A DNA stretch of 64,000 nucleotides from Acanthochlamys bracteata (GCA_019914995.1 CM034130.1:3596001-3660000), one strand, 5' to 3'. Numbered from the stretch's first letter, positions 24,701 to 35,889 are shown. Program-made: numbers and translations. The notes: generated by a model from the sequence alone, not told the origin.

Positions 24701-27460
24701 TCTTGACCAAGGGAAAAGCTGTAGCCTGAATAACAAGCTCTTCTGAATTGATACATGGAGATAAGTTTCTTTTTTCATTTCCTTTTGTCATTTATTTCCA
24801 ATTTTTGTCCAAACAATGAGCCTTCCTTTGTGAAAATTTTCAAATCCTGTGACTTTCTTAAATTAGAGTTGATTTGATTTTCATTTCCTGGTTTTAGTTA
24901 TTGAATCTTTTTGTTTAGCCTATTCCAAATGAATCTGAAGCTCAAAAGTTAGTGAAATTGAATTGTTTGTAAGAAAGGATTCACAATTCATTAAAGAATT
25001 GATGGAAAGGGTTTGAGTTCCCTACTTACATAATGATTTATGAAGCCTGATTGACCTGCTGACACTGACACTCTCATACCCTGCTTGCTTTACATAATTT
25101 TATTCTGCTTTAGATTGATATTTAAAAGAAAATGCAAGTATGGTTTGTTCATCTGAGTGATTAGCCATGTATTTTGTGAACTTTAGAAAGGCGGCAAATG
25201 GCATTCTTGATCTTTCTTGTAAGTGTATTGACGAGCTTCATCTCAACTCTTCCCTTATCTTGCCATCAGATTTGCAGAAGCAGGTCAACAGATTGCAAAA
25301 ACTCTTGATATGCAGTCGTTGAATGATATAGGCCTTTCTAAAAGATACATGAGGTGCTTGCAGGTAATAATTTACGTGTACATTTGTAATGAGTTATTGA
25401 CTTTGGTAGACTCATATAGTCCTGGATTTTTATCATTCTTTTCTCCATTGATCAGATTTCAGAGGTAGTGAGCAGTATGAAAGACTTGATTGAGTTCAGC
25501 CAGGAGCACAAGATGGGACCTCTAGGTATACGGGAAATGGATGTCTTGATATATGTACCACCTTATGCTAATAAAAGCTTCTTAATAAACTGCTCTAGTA
25601 TAATGCTTGGTTTGAGTATTTAGCTTGTCTGCTTCTGTTGTAGACTTCTTTTCTACATTATGTTCGTACCTGGATGGCTCTACCAGCTGACCCATATGTC
25701 TAGCTGGCAACTGTTAGTTTCTTTTGGTGCTAGGGCCATGCCATTAGTTTATTTACATTGCTCAGTAATTTTGTAGTTGGTTGTGAAGAATCATATGCTA
25801 CCTGTTTCTGGCTATTCTTATCATGATGCCGTTTCTGATTTCTTCTGTTTCACTTGTCTGGAAGAGATAAAATGTCTTACTCAATTTCTGTGCTGATTAA
25901 GTTATTTCCTTGACTGACGATACTTGTCTTTCTGAAAGTACCAGTCTGTATGTCATCTGCAAAATTGTGAAGGACTGAATTCTTATAAGCTAGCCTTCTA
26001 AATTCTTTGTTTTAGCTGCAACTTTAAGCTTTAGCAAGAGGGAGCTGTTATAAATATAGGCTGATCCTTGATGGGCATTGTCGATTTTCTGGTTATAGTA
26101 GTATCTGCGATCAATCCTTTGTAATAGTAATTTCCGCGTAAAGCGCTCTGTTTATTTTATTTAATTGATGGTAGTTTCTTTGATATGCATCCATTCTTTT
26201 GACTTCTTGATGCGATCAATCCTTTGTAATAGTAATTTCCGCGTAAAGCGCTCTGTTTATTGTATTTAATTGATGGTAGTTGCTTTGATATGCATCCGTT
26301 CTTTTAACTTCTTGATGCCTCTCTTCAAGCCAACAATAGCATCTACTGTAACCAGGATTAGGCTTCTATGTGTTCCTCTCTTCTGGTTTGTGCTGTTTCT
26401 GTTTTTGTTTCTGCTTAGCTACCCATGTTAGCTGTCTAGCTTCCAGCCCTATTTTTATTCCTGTTAACAATATTTGTAAATTTTAGGTTGATATCCTTAG
26501 ATCATGTCCAGACTATTTGAAGTTATATCTACAAATTAGGGAACTAGATAAAAAGTGCTCTTAGTTTGCTGTTAGTAGATAGAAGTCATTTCTTTGGTCT
26601 TTTTTTCTTAATTGTCTTTCAGCTGGTTGAGTTCTAATCAAAATTATGTGACCGAATCCATAATTTGTCTTGCAGAAGGCCTGAAGAGATATCATAATGA
26701 AGTAGCTGTCAAGCTTAAAAAGCACAAATTACAAGACATGGAGCAACTTGTAAATGCTCAGTGTGTTCATGCTGTAGATCCAAACATGCTAGCTAAACTT
26801 GTGCCGAATAATCCTGGGATAAGCGGCAGTCTGAGCAACAACTATACAGGTACCCGTGCTCTGAACAACCCGCCTGGTGCTGTGCCTTTGAATAGCTATC
26901 AGAGCTTACTGAGGAAGTCCTTCGGCTGTATTCCAAGTGCTATGCATCCTGATGTGTCATCTTCCATTGCTGGACCTAATCCTGTACAGCAAGTATCATT
27001 GCAGAATTCGGTTGCTTCTTTTATGAGCAATCCATACATAAGTGGTTTACCACAAACTCAGCAGCAGCAGCAAAACAACCTGCAATCAGTCCAAGCAAGC
27101 CAGCGTTTGCAACAGCATGCGCTTCAGCAGCTGCTGCAGGGTACAATAGCCAACAATCAGGGAATATCGCAGCAATCCCTGATTAACCCAAGCGGGATAA
27201 CATCAGAGGTCATTGGCTCGGGAAACTTTCAAGGTGCACAACTCAGCACTGGTTCTGTAATCGATAATGGTATCTCTAATATAATGCCGTTACAACCACC
27301 AAGTAGAAACAATAGATTCAAGTCTGCTCCAAGCAACCCTGCTGCCAGCAGTAACAGCTATAGCTCACGGCTGGAGTTGGATAACATGCATTTTCGTGAA
27401 TTGGATCAGGATGTAACTCAGGAGCTTACAGAGAGTGGGATGTTCAGCGGTGACTGGTGA
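18715..27460 (+). CDS. SLK: SEUSS-LIKE (SLK) transcriptional adaptor, LIM-binding domain protein
   Basis: The gene encodes a plant LDB1/Chip-type adaptor of the SEUSS-LIKE branch, which in Arabidopsis partners LEUNIG-type co-repressors in meristem and floral gene control. Exons are 18715-19491, 19611-19742, 20184-20232, 22606-22820, 22915-22983, 23556-23656, 25270-25363, 25456-25525 and 26676-27460. All are GT-AG with matching phases and give 763 residues. The N-terminal SSLVTDANSALSGGP (64-78) and QRSASINTESYMRLPSSP (81-98) segments mark SLK rather than SEUSS. A basic QKRARID (151-157) and Q-rich stretches (189-228) follow. The LIM-binding core runs from ICARRLMQYMYHQ (242) through WHCEVCGSKSGKGF to ISEVVSSMKDLIEF (480-493). 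A Q-rich C-terminal half ends TESGMFSGDW, slightly shorter than the end I remember for relatives. I chose ATG 18715 because the in-frame TTG upstream is not a plausible plant start. The third intron is long (2.37 kb). No breaks are seen. Confidence -1.
24095..24540. repeat. Diverged tandem duplication in SLK intron 6, about 225-bp unit
   Basis: Two successive units share CAGTGCCTGT/TAGTGCTTGT, a CTTGATTTTTTATTT-like block, TCATTTA.T.G, a TTGATCTTGT/TTGGTCCTGT block, and finish with CAGAGGCAATG at 24310 and again near 24531. They are well diverged. Confidence -1.
26106..26315. repeat. Recent tandem duplication in SLK intron 8, 105-bp period
   Basis: The unit beginning TGCGATCAATCCTTTGTAAT at 26106 recurs at 26211. 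The two copies are nearly identical (a handful of single-base differences), which indicates a recent duplication. It includes the GC-bearing phrase TTCCGCGTAAAGCGCTCTG in both copies. Confidence -1.
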
Positions 27461-27560
27461 GCTTGTTGATGACATCGAATATAATTGAGAGCTGTAAAGA
27501 TCTTTCTTAGAGCTTGTTGATGACATCGAATATAATTGAGAGCTGTAAAGATCTTTCTTA
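27460..27560. repeat. 51-bp tandem duplication at the SLK stop codon and 3' UTR
   Basis: The unit AGCTTGTTGATGACATCGAA... starts on the last base of the stop codon (27460) and repeats from 27511. The copies look identical over their length apart from the last base. The duplication lies wholly downstream of the coding frame, so it lengthens the 3' UTR without changing the protein. Confidence -1.
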
Positions 27561-28589
27561 ACTGTAGTTCGTGACAATTTTATAGGCACAGAAGCAGGAT
27601 TTTGTATAGCAGCTTTTGGTGAAAACTGTGTTCCTTATCTTGAAAGCGAAAGCTAGTCGGTGCTTACACTATCTGTCATCTCTTGTGGCAAGGGTTTTAT
27701 GGAAAAAAGAAAAAACAATGTATGCTAGTTTTTACTATCATTTTTAGAGAGCGTCTGTGGGAAGAATGATTTGATCCGGTGCTTTTATTAAGCTTATACT
27801 TGAAGCTTGCCTGACAATCGAAGCAATAGGTAGTCAGGCATAGGGAGTTCAATCTTTAGTCAAATGATCTCGCTTGTTAGGTGTATGTGTTGATCTCTGA
27901 TTTAGAAGATTTGGGTCTAGCAAATGCTGTTAAACCAGAAAGGCAGAAAATACTGAAGTCAAGCAGTCAATAGTGTTCTCATGAAATTTGGGTGTCACTT
28001 GTATGTAGGTCTTGTTTCATGGTTTTCAGACCAACGTGCGGGCACAGCGATGTTCCGAGTTTTGAGCGTCTCTGATACAGACCGTTTATATTGTATGTAA
28101 CCAAATGGATTACACGTAAATTCGATTAGTTTGGAACAAGATTAAATACGAAAAGTAAAATTCAATCTAAAATTTAGTGAGAGAAAGTAAATTTTGTGTA
28201 ATTGAAATAATTTTAAGATAACTGATGTGTAGCTCACTGTATTCTAATATAATGACTTCATTTATTTGTTCATGGTTTTTTCCCCTATTGTAGTGTTTTC
28301 TACGTGAAAATTTGTAGTCGCTGTAAGAATGTAAGACTGCTTTGATTTTGTTTTTGGTACTTTTTCTGCTTAATTTCTATATAGATTGCGTATGTCCGGC
28401 AGCGTCTAGTGTTTTGCAGCAGCTAGTATATTTAATAGAGCACGCATATTACGATATCGTGGTTCCTTAGAATAATTTGTTGTAAGCTTTAAGCAAGAAG
28501 CTAATGACAAATTAAACCAAGTATAAATTGCATACTACTCATGTTTATGATTTCAATGCTGATGCAGTTTAGTTCGTCGGCTTTATTTT
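27561..28589. other. SLK 3' UTR and intergenic DNA
   Basis: The 3' UTR of SLK probably extends several hundred bases here. No second gene is recognised before the hAT-type element at 28590. Confidence -1.
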
Positions 28590-29364
28590 TAGGGGTGGTA
28601 ATATATATGAATATATGAATTAAATTAGGATGGAATAAATTTTATTCGGTTATTAAATAGATTGATCAGGATCGATCTGAATTGACCCATTAATTTGAAT
28701 TGCTATTTCTCGAAAGAACAAGTCTTTTATGATTTTTTTTTACCGTATAATAAATTTTAGCAATAAAAAGAATCATAATAATAATTTATAAAATTATTAA
28801 ATTATATTATATTTATAAATTAATTGTTTATTTTTATGCCTTATTAAATTAGTGTAAGATTAGAATTATAATATTTTCAAAAGTATTACTATTAGGTATT
28901 TTATTAATGACGAATTTAAATTTTGTATAAAAATTTTTATCAAAATTTTGTTAGATAGCTATATTTATCAGAAAAATTATTAGTATTATTTATACTAATA
29001 AAATTTCAGCTGTTATTTTTAAAAATAAAAATAAACTTTTTTTGGATATTCTAAGGTTCGATAAGATATTTAAAAATTTATATTTTGACGGACACTCAGC
29101 ATATCTCTTCATTAAAAATATCGTGCACTTTTATTACAACTTATTTATAATTTCACTCAAGCGTAAAGTATATAATTAAAAATTAAAAAATTTAATTATT
29201 AAATAAGTTAACTCAAATTTGACCCGTTTATTAAAAATATTAGGTTATGTTTGACAAATTTGATCGGTATAAATTCATAAATTGGATTAGGATTGAACGA
29301 ATTTGATCTAATTATTAAATAGGTTGATCCGAAACTGATTCACCAATCCATATTGCCACTCCTA
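28590..29364 (+). mobile_element. hAT-type non-autonomous element, copy B
   Basis: It begins TAGGGGTGGTAATATATGA and ends ATTGCCACTCCTA, an inverted match. Flanks TTTATTTT (28582-28589) and TTTACTTT (29365-29372) agree at 7 of 8 positions, fitting the 8-bp duplication of hAT elements. It is about 775 bp and noncoding. Its interior (ATCGTGCACTTT, TTTACCGTATAATAAA) is shared with copies D and F. Confidence -1.
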
Positions 29365-30932
29365 TTTACTTTTGATACAATATGTTGGCATCCCTTGTAA
29401 GTTGTTTAATGTGCAAAGGTGTAGATTCTATTTTCAAGTATTTGTTTCAGCCCCTTTAATATATTTGTGTTTAGTTTCGACCTAAAAGCTATCACCATCA
29501 GTCACGTAGCGAATTAACTTAATTAAAAACATTTTAAATTGACTGATAATATAGATTAAAAATAATAATAACTCATTAAAGGTTTCTTTATTGTGTTGAG
29601 AAGTAGAGACAGCGAACTAAAAGAAATATTATAAAATATTAATTAGTTATTTTGATTATTAATATAGGTCGCACAGACCTGTAAAGTGTTCATAAAAAGC
29701 GTTCCATGTTTCACAAGCGTAAGGTTGTGGGAAAGAAAAAACCTGCAAGGCTGTAACCTGATCCGACTCAAATTTTTTATGCCCATATATGGACTAGATT
29801 ATGATTGAATGAATTTGATCTGATTATTAAATATGTCGATTCTGATTGATAAAATTGATCCACTAATTTGAATTGCTACCTCTTGAAGGAATAATTTTTT
29901 TATGATGCTTTTTTACCGTATAATAAAATTTTGGCATAAAAAAATTGATAATAATAATTTATAAATTATTAAATTATATTATATTTATAATTAATCGTTT
30001 ATTTTTATGCATTAGTAAAGTACTATAAGATGAGAATTATAATATTATCAAAAGTATTACTATTATGTATTTTTTTAATGACAAATTTGTATTTTGTATA
30101 AATATTTTTATCAAAATTTTTTTAGATAGCTATGTTATCAAAATTTTTACTGAAATTATTAATATATATTTATAATCATAAAATTTAGCTGTTATTTTTT
30201 TAAAATAAAAATATGTTTATTTTTTGAATGTTCTAAGAATCGATGAAAATATTAAAAAATCCACATGTTGATGAAAACTCATCATATCTCTTTACTAAAA
30301 ATATCGTGCACTTTCATTACAATTGATTTATAATTTCACTCAAGTTTAAAGTGTAGAATTAAAATTAAAATTTCAATTATTAAATAAGTCGACTTGAATT
30401 AAAAATATTGGGTTAGGTTGACAAATTTAATCTATATAAATTTATAGATTGGATTAGCATTGAAAAAATTTGACCTCATTATTAAATGAGTTGATCCGAA
30501 ACTGATTCATCAAACTATATTACCACCCTTATTTACTTGTGATACAAATGCTGGCATCCTTTGTAAGTTGTTTAATGTGCAAAGGTGTAGATTCTATTTT
30601 CAAATATTCGTTTCAATCCATTCATATATTTGTGTTCAGTTTCGACTTAAAAGCTATCACCATCAGTCACTTAGCGACTTAATTAAAAGATAGATCAAAT
30701 ATAATAATAACTCATTAAAAGGTTTAGTTATTGTGTTGAGTTAAAGTAGAGACGGAGAACTAAAAGAAATATTATAAAATATTAATTAGTTATTATGATT
30801 ATTAATCTATGGGTCGCTTAACCTGTGAAGTGTTCATAAAAAGCGTTCCATGTTTCACGAGCGTAAGGTTGTGGGAAAAAAAAAACTGCAAGGCTGTGAC
30901 CTGACCTGACTTAAGTTTCTCATGCCCATATC
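28612..30932. repeat. Tandem segmental duplication, about 1.15-kb unit
   Basis: A unit covering most of copy B plus about 420 bp of its right flank (about 28612-29787) is followed directly by a diverged second copy (about 29788-30932). Both units share GTAAGTTGTTTAATGTGCAA, the block around TATCACCATCAGTCAC, and AAAAGCGTTCCATGTTTCAC, in the same order. The shared right flank, which is not part of the mobile element, shows that this is a duplication of local DNA and not two insertions. The join lies in a CATATATGG-like stretch. Confidence -1.
29788..30531 (+). mobile_element. hAT-type element, copy B' (left end missing, made by tandem duplication)
   Basis: The right part of the family is present and ends TACCACCCTTA, followed by TTTACTTG as in copy B. 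The left terminus is absent because the duplication started inside the element. It is noncoding. Confidence -1.
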
Positions 30933-30939
30933 CAGGTCA

Positions 30940-31145
30940 ATGAATCGGGCCATAGGTCCTTGCCGGGCTAACTATTCACCCAGCCTGAGGTAGCCCAAAT
31001 TGCTGGATTAGGTAACGAAGTCTGTGCTCGGCCCGTCGACTACTTTCTGTCGTTCTCTGTTTGCTAACGGTGATCGAATCTCACTCTCACTCGAAACCCT
31101 ACTGAAATTTGTTGATTATTGTTTCTACTTCTTGTCCGAAGCACA
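30940..31145 (+). promoter_or_regulatory. Promoter-like island upstream of the hAT-derived gene
   Basis: A GC-richer segment carries GGGCC/GGCCC-type motifs, a telo-box (AAACCCTA, 31094-31101) and a CT-rich stretch (AATCTCACTCTCACTC). These are features of plant leaders and promoters of constitutively expressed genes. No host coding exon follows. The next recognisable protein remains are BED-finger fragments, so it may once have driven the hAT-derived transcript. This is inference. Confidence -1.
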
Positions 31146-32000
31146 GTAGGTAATTCATCTTTGTAACTCTTTTCCTAGCTTGACTTTTGGGTTAATGAGT
31201 TTATTAATAAGAATTGAAGAGGGGCTACTGATCGGGGCACCTATTCCAACTGGGTTTTCCTTAAATAAGAGCAATATGGAATACATTGAAGCAATTTTAG
31301 TTGTGTTTGGATCAGGATCGCAACAAGGTTGCCTTGATGAACAAATGCAGTTTTCTGATGGAGATCACCATTTTATGGTGGCACATGCTTGTTTAGAGTC
31401 TCTTCACGAACTTATCATATATGATTTCATGTATGTCTTAAATAGTTTGGCTTTGATTTGGACTGGTTTTCTGTAGCTTTCACTATGGGTGGTAGCATCT
31501 TTAAATGCTTTTCGGCTTCTCTGTATCAGTTCTAATTCTTATAGGGTTTGAAGTTCTTGTACGAGTTCTTTTAGTAAGGTATGCTTCAAATTGGTAGTGT
31601 GCATGCCAACTGTTCTATGAAATTCCACAATGATGCACGAGCTCCTTGAGTGGTCTAACTTCTGCATTGCTTTCAGTTCAATTGAGCTTTGGTTGGATCA
31701 TATATTCGAACATCTAAATGATCTTCGCATGGTTCTCTCCACTGTTGCGAAACTCGCAAGTAGTTGGAGAACTCAGCCGAGTTGACTCAGCTTAATTGGA
31801 TTTTGAGTATACGAGTTTGTCGAAGTTTTTTTTTTGAATACCTAATGAGTTTCTTTAGAATGCATCTGACTCAAATGAAATCCAGGTTGAGTCAACTTTT
31901 CAAGTTTCACATCTCTAATGCATGATATTTATAGCTTGTGTTCGTACTTTTTTTTTTTTCTACAGAAATTTTTAGGTAATGACAAATACTCAGGTAGGTG
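31146..32000. other. Region between promoter-like island and BED fragments
   Basis: A frame from the ATG at 31195 to 31476 is open but shows no recognisable domain. The remainder is AT-rich with poly-T tracts and no other gene signal. It could be leader and intron of the old hAT-derived gene. Confidence -1.
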
Positions 32001-32024
32001 AGACTAGATGATCCAGTAAGAGAA

Positions 32025-32260
32025 GAGGATTCAAAACCTAGTAAGAACTTCACCAAGAATCAAGGACCTAATGAGCTGAAGGCTATCGGCAATTGCTGCA
32101 GCAGCACATTTGTGGCAACAAGATAGATCAGTGACAAATCACCTTAGACGACACAGTCATAACTTGTCCATGTGCACCACAGGAAGCTAAATAGTAATTA
32201 AAAGGTTCTTTCATGCATAATGAAATGTCCATGTTTGATCAAGAAATTTCTATATTTTCT
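32025..32260 (+). repeat. BED-finger repeat 1 (most decayed)
   Basis: The sequence parallels repeats 2 and 3: KNFTKNQGPNELKAIGNCC followed by the STFVAT phrase, then a degraded LRRH-like end and the shared tail reading TTTGATCAAGAA. Several stops interrupt it. It is separated from repeat 2 by about 600 bp of unrelated AT-rich DNA. Confidence -1.
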
Positions 32261-32824
32261 TCCTCATGTATCTTACACATACTTGTGTTAATGCTTTGAA
32301 TTAATAGGGTATTTAGGCACGTGTTGTTATTAGTTGGGCATTCAATTGGTTTGGTTATGCTTGGGATGCCCAAATGAGTATGTAGAGAGTCTTCAACTGT
32401 CAAATATGCCGATTTGAGAGTATATTCAGGAATTTACCAGATGTAAAACCTTATGCCTCTCATCTATTTCTTACCAAGGAGGAAAGGTTTTACCGTTTTA
32501 GAAAGGAGATAAACCTAGGTTTGATATTAAATTTGTCGTGACACAACCACAAGTCATGACTGATACTAGTTTAAATCGAGTTTGGGCCTTTACCTAACCT
32601 CATTTTAGACAAGTACCGGTTATAGTATAGAATGGATCATGACAAACTTGGTATCAGAGATAGGTTTAGCACTTTTTTTAAAATGATGAATCTTCTCCTT
32701 CTCAGTTAGAAATAGACGAGGGGCATAAGGATTACATTTGGTAAATTTTTTAATATACATTCGTATCGGCATATTTCACTCTTGAAGATTATCTGCATAC
32801 TGAACTGTACGTTCTGCTACTCTT

Positions 32825-33165
32825 GGAATTGGCAAATGCTCAGATTTGTAAAAATAAAGCAATTCAAATTTATTTTATAGGAGAAGAAAGTTCAAGACAA
32901 AGTAGGAAACATTCAATTATTTGGAACTTCACTAGGAATCCAAGGCCTGAAGGGCTAGGAACCATTTATAATTATTATTGCAGCACGTTCGTGGCAACTG
33001 CTAGACCAGGACAATCACCTTAGGGGTCACATTGCAATGGCTTGCGCGTGTGCACCAGAAGAAGCCAAAGACTTGTTGAAAGATTCTTCTAAGCATAATG
33101 AAAACTATGGGTTTGATCAAGAAGCTTGCATTTATTCTCCTCACGTATGTTACAGATAGCTTCTG
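32825..33165 (+). repeat. BED-finger repeat 2
   Basis: The frame reads HSIIWNFTRNPRPEGLGTIYN followed by STFVATARPG. This is a BED-type zinc finger with one expected cysteine changed to tyrosine. The repeat also contains the preceding phrase (AATTGGCAAATGCTCAG) and a following intron-like tail (TTTGATCAAGAAGCTTGC, then CTCACGTATGTTACAGATAG). Repeat 1 shares part of that tail, so the duplicated unit was exon plus flanking intron. Confidence -1.
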
Positions 33166-33214
33166 AATGCTTTGATTTTTTCCTTTTTTGTTTTTCTCGC
33201 AAAATTCTGTTGGA

Positions 33215-34362
33215 ATTGACTAGTACTAGGATATGTGAAAATGAAATAGTTGAAGATGATCATGTAGGAGAAGCTTCAGGACCAAGTAGGCACTGGTCAA
33301 TTATTTGAATTTTCTTTACCAAAATTCGAAGACCTAATGGGCTGAGGGCCATTTGCAATTATTGTTAGGGGTGGAATATATGACCCGATCCAAAAATTCA
33401 ATTTAAAATCGACCCATTTAATTAGGATTAGGATTAGAAATTTTGACATGTATAAATATATGGATTGGATTAGGATTGAACGAATTTGATCCGGTTATTA
33501 AATGGATCGATTCCGGTTAACCCGAAATAATTTAGCAATCCGAATTGTCATTTCTTAAATGAACAACTCTTGATTTTTTCTTATCATATAATAAAATATT
33601 GGCAATAAAAATAATCGACAATAGTAATTTATAAATTATTAAACTATATTATATTTATAATTAATCGTTTATTTTCATACCTTAGTAAAATAATGTAAGA
33701 TAAGAATTATAATATTATCGAAAGTATTACCATGCAGGTGTTTCTTTAATGTCGAATTTGAATTTCGTATAAAAATTTTTTATCAAAATTTATTAGATAA
33801 CTATATTTATTAAAAAAATTTGAAATTATTAGTATGTATTTATAATCATAAAATTTTAGCTGTTACCACATATTTTTAAATATAAAGAATAAAATTTTTT
33901 TTTGATATTTTAAAAGTCGATGAAGATATTAAGGAATGCACATTTTGACGGGCATTCACTAAGAACATCGTGCACTTTCATTCCAACTAATTTTATAATT
34001 TCGCTGAGGCTTAAATAAATTAAAAATTATAATTATTAAATGGGTTGATTCGAATTTGATTCGGTTATTAATAGGTTGGATTATGGTTGACAATTTTGAT
34101 CCGTATAAATTCATATGTTGTGTTAGGATTGAACGAATTTGATCCGATTATTAAATGGATCAATTCGAAACTGACTCACTAATCTAAATTGCCACCTCTA
34201 ATTATTGCAATGGCATTTTTGTGGCAACCGCTAGATCATGGACGACTCACCCTAGGCGGCACTTAGCAGGCACTTGTACATGTGCACCCCTAGAAGCAAG
34301 AGAGTTATTGACAGGTTCTTCCAAGTATAATGAAATATTCGTGTTTGATCAAGAAGCCTCCA
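33215..34362 (+). repeat. BED-finger repeat 3, split by a hAT-type element
   Basis: The first part lies at 33215-33365 (LTSTRICENEIVEDDHVGEA, then GLRAICNYC in another frame). The second lies at 34209-34362 (FVATARSW, then HPRRHLAGTCTCAPLEARE and FDQEAS). The element at 33366-34200 sits between them, inside the finger. This is the best preserved finger, with the C..C and the H...C end both visible. Confidence -1.
33366..34200 (+). mobile_element. hAT-type non-autonomous element, copy D, inserted in BED repeat 3
   Basis: It begins TAGGGGTGGAATATATGACC and ends TAAATTGCCACCTCTA. Flanks are ATTATTGT (33358-33365) and ATTATTGC (34201-34208). Comparison with BED repeats 1 and 2 suggests the uninterrupted sequence was CAATTATTGCAA, so the target was ATTATTGC and one base of the left copy has since changed. 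This gives a clean 8-bp hAT-type target duplication. It is 835 bp and noncoding. Confidence -1.
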
Positions 34363-35889
34363 GGAGAGCTCTGACAAAGTTCATAATAGCTCCTGAACTT
34401 TCTTTGAGATTGCTGAGCATCATGACTTTATTGAGTTCATTCATTCTCTTAGGCCTGATTGATTTGCTTAGCCCTGTCACTGCATTGAAAGATTGTTGGC
34501 AATTATTTGAAGAAGAAAGCATAAGCTCAAAAGCTGCTAAGTCAGTCGAGCAGTCGAATTCGTTTTACTGGTATAATGGATGTCAAATCAGAAGATAGGG
34601 TACATTCTCTTAGAGCACACTATTCATAGATGATGATTTTACTTTATGGAGGAAAGTAATTAGTTGTAAAAGGATGTTGTACCCCGACTCTACATTAAGT
34701 AATTCTATTGAGTAATGTTTGTTAGAGTGGAATTTGGACTCCAAGATATGTGCATCTATCTTGGAAGCTGTAAGAAACCTGAGAGAGCAATTTGTTGAGA
34801 AATTGCTTTGTAGGGGAAAGTTTCTTCATGTAAGATGTTGTGCACATGTTCTGAACACTATGGTACAGGATGGGATGTACACTATACACAATGCCATAGA
34901 AAGTATATGAAACCTAATGTGTTTTGTAATGCCTTCTCAGTAAAGACTGCAAACTTTAAATGAGCTAGCTCAGCAGTTTAGCCTCCTGTTGAAAAAGGCT
35001 TTCACTTTAGATTCCCCAACATGTTGAAACTCGACTTACAAAATGTTATGCAGTGCATTGGAATATAAGGATATTGTACGAGATATAATCGAGCATCATT
35101 TGGTCCTTGAAATCTTGAGAAATGGGGAATGGTTGAGCAAATAATGAAGTTCTTGACTTCTTTCTTGGAGGCTATAAATGTCTTCTTGGGTACAAAGTAT
35201 CCTTTAGCAAATTTCTTCATAAAAGAAGTTTGAGAGATCTCAGACCTGCTAATAGCTGGACTTTATCATGTTGCTGAAACCATTAAGAGTATATCAACAG
35301 AATGCACAAGAAGTTCACAAACATACTGGGAAGAGTTCAACATGATATTTGCAATAGCTTTAGTATTAGATCCTAGAACAGAACTTACGTTCGTTTGGTT
35401 TTGGTTTTGATAATGCTTATGGAAGAGAAAGTTGGTCAAGTGCATGAAATCCTGTCAAACTTTATCAAGAATATTTGACTTGCTCTTCACCTCAAAACTC
35501 TCCCAAGGAGCTGTTTACGAGTGGATGAAGATGATTCAAGTTGTAGATCCAGTTCATATTTGGGAAGAAAAGACTTATGATGAATTTTGTTCAGTTTAAA
35601 GCCCAGAATTTCCTGAAACAACCTAATAAGTTGTTGGTAGCTACCTAGAGGAAGAACCAATCTCAGATCTAAACATTAAAACATTCGATGTGCTGGGATG
35701 GTGGAGAAGTAACACTAACAGAAGTCAATGTCCTACTCTATCCAGAGTTGTACCTGATGTATTGGCGATTACAGTTTCTGCATCGTCTTCAGAGTTTGCA
35801 CTCAGTACAAGTGGTCTACTAACAGATGAATATCGGAGTTGTACACAAGATTCGCTCGATTACCAGATGAAGGTGGGATCTTGTTAGTA

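Larger units (their letters stand above)
32000..35887 (+). pseudogene. hAT transposase gene remnant (RICESLEEPER/DAYSLEEPER-like) with three BED-finger copies
   Basis: Fragments of a plant hAT transposase occur in order on the plus strand. There are three BED-finger regions (see separate entries), then QEASRRALTKFIIAPELSLR (about 34352-34411), SKICASILEAVRNLREQF and FLHVRCCAHVLNTMVQDGM (about 34740-34880), ALVLDPRTE-like sequence near 35360, and the C-terminal dimerisation region LGWWRSNTNRSQCPTLSRV near 35693-35750, followed by FALSTSGLLTDEYRS. These motifs are diagnostic of the hAT superfamily. Several stops and frame changes separate them (for example stops after 34598 and 34910), so no intact transposase can be made, though some gaps may be introns. 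The ends of the element were not identified. A domesticated host copy that later decayed is equally possible. Confidence -1.

Noticed and set aside
32645-32675. ACTTGGTATCAGAGATAGG, resembling a tRNA-Met primer site of an LTR element
   Set aside because: No LTR pair, target duplication or gag/pol remains could be tied to it. A single short match in AT-rich DNA is not enough.
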